From the NCBI RefSeq assembly GCF_014203535.1, contig NZ_JACHJI010000003.1, positions 39,609-103,608 of the forward strand: DNA of 64,000 nucleotides, in the 5' to 3' direction. The position numbers and the translations under genes were made by a program. The notes below the pieces were generated by a model. The model saw nothing but the letters and a program-made list of their open reading frames with translations. It made no database searches and had not been told where the DNA came from. Below, in pieces: positions 61,057 to 64,000 of the stretch (position 1 is its first letter; every line of letters starts with the position of its first letter). The stretch is from Streptomyces griseomycini. Its GTDB lineage: Bacteria > Actinomycetota > Actinomycetes > Streptomycetales > Streptomycetaceae.

Positions 61057-64000
61057 GTGAGCAGCAGGCCATCCCGAGGCGCTGCTCGCCTCGCAGCCAT
61101 ACTGGACGCGCTTCCCGACGCCCTGGTGCTGGTCAACGCCAACGGGACCGTCGTCAACGCGAACGCCATCGCCCTGGAGGCCTTCGAGACCCCGGGCACG
61201 GCTCTGGTGGGGCGGGGGCTGCTGGATCTGCTGCCGCAGTTCGACTCCAAGCTCATCCCGGGGTCCATGCGGCGGCCCGACCACATCGACCCCCGGGCGC
61301 GGACCAAGCCGACGCGGATGATCGCCCGGCGGACCGACGGGACCGAGTTCCCGGTCGAGGTCACCAGTGCGAATCTGGAGACCGGCCAGCAGGCCTACGA
61401 CACCTACGGCTACACCGGCGACGAGCTGCTGATGCTCGTCGTCCGCGACCTCTCCGGCACCGTCGACACCGAGGCGGAGCTGGCGCGCTCGCAGCGGCAG
61501 ACCGAGATGATCCTGCGGGCCGCGGCCGAGGGCGTCGTGGGGACCGACACCGACGGCCGGATCGTCCTCGTGAACCCGGCCGCCGCCCAGATACTGGGCT
61601 ACCGGGCCGGCGAGCTCGGCGGGCGCGAGCTGCACACGCTCGTCCTGCACTCGCGCGCCGACGGCTCCCCCTTCCCCTACGACGAGTCCCCGCTCGCCGA
61701 CACCCTGCGCTCCGGGCGCAAGCACCGGGTGCGCGGGCAGGTGCTGTACGCCAAGAGCGGCGACAAGATCCCGGTCGACCTGACGACCTCGCCGGTGCGC
61801 GACGGCGACCAGCTCGTCGGCGCCGTCATGACCTTCACCGACCGGCGCCCCTACGACGCGCTCGTCAAGGAGAAGGAGGCCGCCGAGCGGCAGCACGCCG
61901 AGGAGCTGGAGCGCCTCGCCGAGGAGCACGGCTCGGAGCTCACCGCCCTGCGCCAGAGCCACGTCACCGAGGTGGAGGAGCTGCGCGAGCAGCACGCGGA
62001 GGAGCTCGCCGCGCACGAGGAGCGGTACGCCGCCCTCGGTGAGCGCGAGAAGGACCGCTACGAGGCCCTCGCCGCCCGGCACGACCAGCTGCTCACCCTG
62101 CTCGGGCAGTCCCTGCGCGGACCACTGGAGGAACTGCGCCGCGAGCTGGCCGCGCTGGCCGCGGACGACGCCGGGCAGCTGTGGCCCGAGGCCAACCAGG
62201 TGCTCCACCACCTGTCGGCCGGCTACTCCCGCATCACCACCCTCATCGACAACGTCCTCGGCTACCAGCGCCTCGACACCGGGACCGAGGGCATCGCCCG
62301 GACGAAGGTGATGCTCGACGCCGTCGTCGCCGCCGGCGTGGACGGGGCGGTGGAGCTCATCGGTCCCGGGCGGGTGCAGTTCGCCGTGCACGCGCCGCCC
62401 ATCGAGGCCGAGGTCGACTCCCGGCTGCTCGCGACCGCCCTCGCGCACCTCGTCGCGGACGTCGCGGGCGTCGACGCGACCGGCAACACCCCCGTCTCGG
62501 CGGGCGGTTACCTGGACAACACCGTCGTGGTCGCGGCGGCGCAGCGCGGCGAGGTCGTCCGCATCGAGGTGCGCGGCCCGTACGGCGGCGGCGACCCGGT
62601 GCACGAGCCGATCGTGCGCGGGATCGTCCGGGCGCACGGCGGCGTGCTGCAGACGCACGAGGTGCCGGGGATGAGCGGCAGCGCGTTCGTCCTGGAGGTG
62701 CCGATCGGCGGCGGGGCGGGAGCCGTCCCGGCCGCCGCGGTGCCCGTCGCACCGGTGGACGGGGAGACCGCTCCGGCCGGTGACGCCGCGCTGCCCTCCG
62801 GCGGCGGACGGCGACGGGCACGGCGTTCCTCCGTGGACGCCTTCCTGGAGAGCGAGGTGCCGGGCGCGCACGACGCCTCCGGGGCGGAGGGCGCGGCGCC
62901 CACCGGACGGCGCAGGCGCCGGGCGGCGGCCGCCGCCGACGAGTCCGCGCCGGCACAGCTTCCGGCCCCGGCGTCCGGCGAGGGCGCGGTGGTGTCCGGC
63001 GGCACCGGGCGGCGGCGTGGGCGGCCGGCCGAGGACGCGACGACCGCCGCCGCTGGTGCGGTCGAGGTCGCCGGTGCGGGTGCCGGTGGTGCCGGGGTCT
63101 CCGAGGGGGCCGTCGTCACCGCCGCCGAGCATGCGGCGGGGACCGCAGCGTCGAACACGGGGCTGGGCGGGACCGTACCGCCGCAGGGGGTGCCCGCGCC
63201 CTCCGGCCGACGTGCCCGGCGCGCGTCCGGCGAGCAGCACGCCCTGCCGCCGGCGCTGCCCGCGTCGTCCGACGCGTCCCGGGCCGCCCAGGTCCAGGAA
63301 CAGTCGCAGCCGACGGGGCGGCGTCGGCGCGCGCTGGCCGCCGCCACCGAGCGCGCGGCGGCGCAGGAGGCCGCGCCCCGCACGGTGTTCGCGCTGCCGC
63401 CCGCCGAGGCGGACCAGGGGGAGCAGACCGGGCAGGCCGAGGTGCTCGACCGGGCCGCGGGCCCGCAGGAGGGCCGGGCGCCCCACGGGAACGGGACCGG
63501 GCTCGCCGCTCCCGGTGACGCCCGGGCCGACGACGGTCGCCACGACGCCGTTCCGCACGACCAGGCCGGCGACGACCACACCCCGCCGCAGCCGCATCCC
63601 ACCAGTGCGCCGACGGGGCGCCGCCGACGGGCCGCCGCCCGGCCGGCGGAGGACGGCGGGGCGACCCCGCCCGCACCCTCGCCCGTGCAGCCCCCGGCCC
63701 AGGCGGGTGCGGTGCAGGGCGTTCCCGGGGAGGGTGTTCCGGCTCAGTGGGGGCCCGTGCCCCAGCAGACGGTGACAGCGGCTCCGCAGGGCGCACCGGT
63801 ACCTCCGCAGGGCGTACCGGTTGCCCCGCAGGGCGCTCAGCTTCCCCCGCAGGGCGCACCGGTGCCTCCGCAAGACGTCGCCGCTCCCCCGAACGGGACG
63901 ACCGTCCCCCCGCAGGGCACTCCCGTTCCGGCACCGGGCGCACCGGTGCCTCCGCAGAACCTCGCCGCTCCCCCGAACGGGACGACCGTCCCCCCGCAGG
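61057..64000 (+). CDS. PAS-PAS protein with degenerate histidine-kinase domains and long repetitive tail (3' end outside window)
   Basis: The GTG at 61057 follows AGGGAGGAAGC; the frame stays open to the right edge (at least 981 residues). Two PAS domains (about 12-120 and 150-265) precede a coiled coil (about 270-345). The next helices resemble a kinase dimerisation domain, but where HELRTPL is expected it has QSLRGPLEE (near 352), with no His. The ATPase-like part (about 418-555) lacks the usual Asn in its N box (LLATALAHLVADV). The tail is disordered, with recurring GRRRRA-type basic motifs and Pro/Gln repeats. It is probably a non-catalytic signalling scaffold. Confidence 0.82.
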   Translation, partial: MSSRPSRGAARLAAILDALPDALVLVNANGTVVNANAIALEAFETPGTALVGRGLLDLLPQFDSKLIPGSMRRPDHIDPRARTKPTRMIARRTDGTEFPVEVTSANLETGQQAYDTYGYTGDELLMLVVRDLSGTVDTEAELARSQRQTEMILRAAAEGVVGTDTDGRIVLVNPAAAQILGYRAGELGGRELHTLVLHSRADGSPFPYDESPLADTLRSGRKHRVRGQVLYAKSGDKIPVDLTTSPVRDGDQLVGAVMTFTDRRPYDALVKEKEAAERQHAEELERLAEEHGSELTALRQSHVTEVEELREQHAEELAAHEERYAALGEREKDRYEALAARHDQLLTLLGQSLRGPLEELRRELAALAADDAGQLWPEANQVLHHLSAGYSRITTLIDNVLGYQRLDTGTEGIARTKVMLDAVVAAGVDGAVELIGPGRVQFAVHAPPIEAEVDSRLLATALAHLVADVAGVDATGNTPVSAGGYLDNTVVVAAAQRGEVVRIEVRGPYGGGDPVHEPIVRGIVRAHGGVLQTHEVPGMSGSAFVLEVPIGGGAGAVPAAAVPVAPVDGETAPAGDAALPSGGGRRRARRSSVDAFLESEVPGAHDASGAEGAAPTGRRRRRAAAAADESAPAQLPAPASGEGAVVSGGTGRRRGRPAEDATTAAAGAVEVAGAGAGGAGVSEGAVVTAAEHAAGTAASNTGLGGTVPPQGVPAPSGRRARRASGEQHALPPALPASSDASRAAQVQEQSQPTGRRRRALAAATERAAAQEAAPRTVFALPPAEADQGEQTGQAEVLDRAAGPQEGRAPHGNGTGLAAPGDARADDGRHDAVPHDQAGDDHTPPQPHPTSAPTGRRRRAAARPAEDGGATPPAPSPVQPPAQAGAVQGVPGEGVPAQWGPVPQQTVTAAPQGAPVPPQGVPVAPQGAQLPPQGAPVPPQDVAAPPNGTTVPPQGTPVPAPGAPVPPQNLAAPPNGTTVPPQ
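63856..64000. repeat. 84-bp in-frame tandem repeat at the end of the PAS protein gene
   Basis: The segment from GCACCGGTGCCTCCGCA at 63856 recurs at 63940 with few differences (period 84 bases, 28 residues), and shorter CCGCAGGGC units surround it. It encodes a Pro/Gln-rich APVPPQ... tail. The array continues beyond the window. Confidence 0.75.

Overview
The window is GC-rich actinobacterial chromosome, almost certainly Streptomyces. Third codon positions are nearly all G or C, GTG starts are common, genes often overlap as GTGA or ATGA, and landmark neighbourhoods match the genus: purSQL beside an Lsr2 paralogue, purC and purD, dnaX beside the SRP RNA, upp-tadA, and the tandem sigF-sigN genes. 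No complete mobile element, CRISPR array or replication origin was seen.

Layout. 0-3.6 kb: purS-purQ-purL (purL runs off the left edge), divergent from lsrL. 3.7-7.9 kb: a structurally odd tRNA-Gly(UCC), then two identical tRNA-Gly(GCC) genes flanking an ABC transporter plus NarL-type two-component operon. 8-16.9 kb: purC, a dimethylformamidase-like gene with a TTA codon, an M48-like membrane protein that lacks the zinc motif, purD, dnaX and ffs. 16.9-24.9 kb: accessory-looking DNA after tRNA-Ser(GGA). It holds a small membrane protein, a two-gene module (1376-aa TPR-CHAT putative protease plus an overlapping 247-aa unknown partner), degraded transposase sequence, and a CsoR-box-preceded copper-storage locus. 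24.9-34.5 kb: DUF72, a CopC-CopD fusion, an iron-box-controlled divergent locus (siderophore-interacting protein versus Ntn amidase, GNAT, cupin and SDR), envelope genes and upp.

34.5-39.6 kb: tadA with its partner gene, tRNA-Ser(CGA), and the stress and development sigma factors sigF and sigN. 39.6-48.8 kb: a MarR-controlled MFS pump and a YceI protein that share the same extra beta-sandwich domains, two GAF-ANTAR proteins, a PPOX protein, and a TetR/MFS pair. 48.8-54.8 kb: an OmpR-HK-GT2/GtrA-GT39 operon joining envelope sensing to lipid-linked glycosylation. 54.9-61 kb: small housekeeping or hypothetical genes, tRNA-Arg and tRNA-Ser(GCU), and a subtilisin-inhibitor-like protein. 61-64 kb: a PAS protein with degenerate kinase domains and a long repetitive tail, cut by the right edge.

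The strongest candidates for undescribed biology are the CHAT module with its partner (which also carries a bldA-dependent TTA codon), the tRNA-Gly(UCC) with non-canonical D- and T-arms, and the iron-box amidase locus. All functional statements come from reading motifs in translated sequence; no database search was run.
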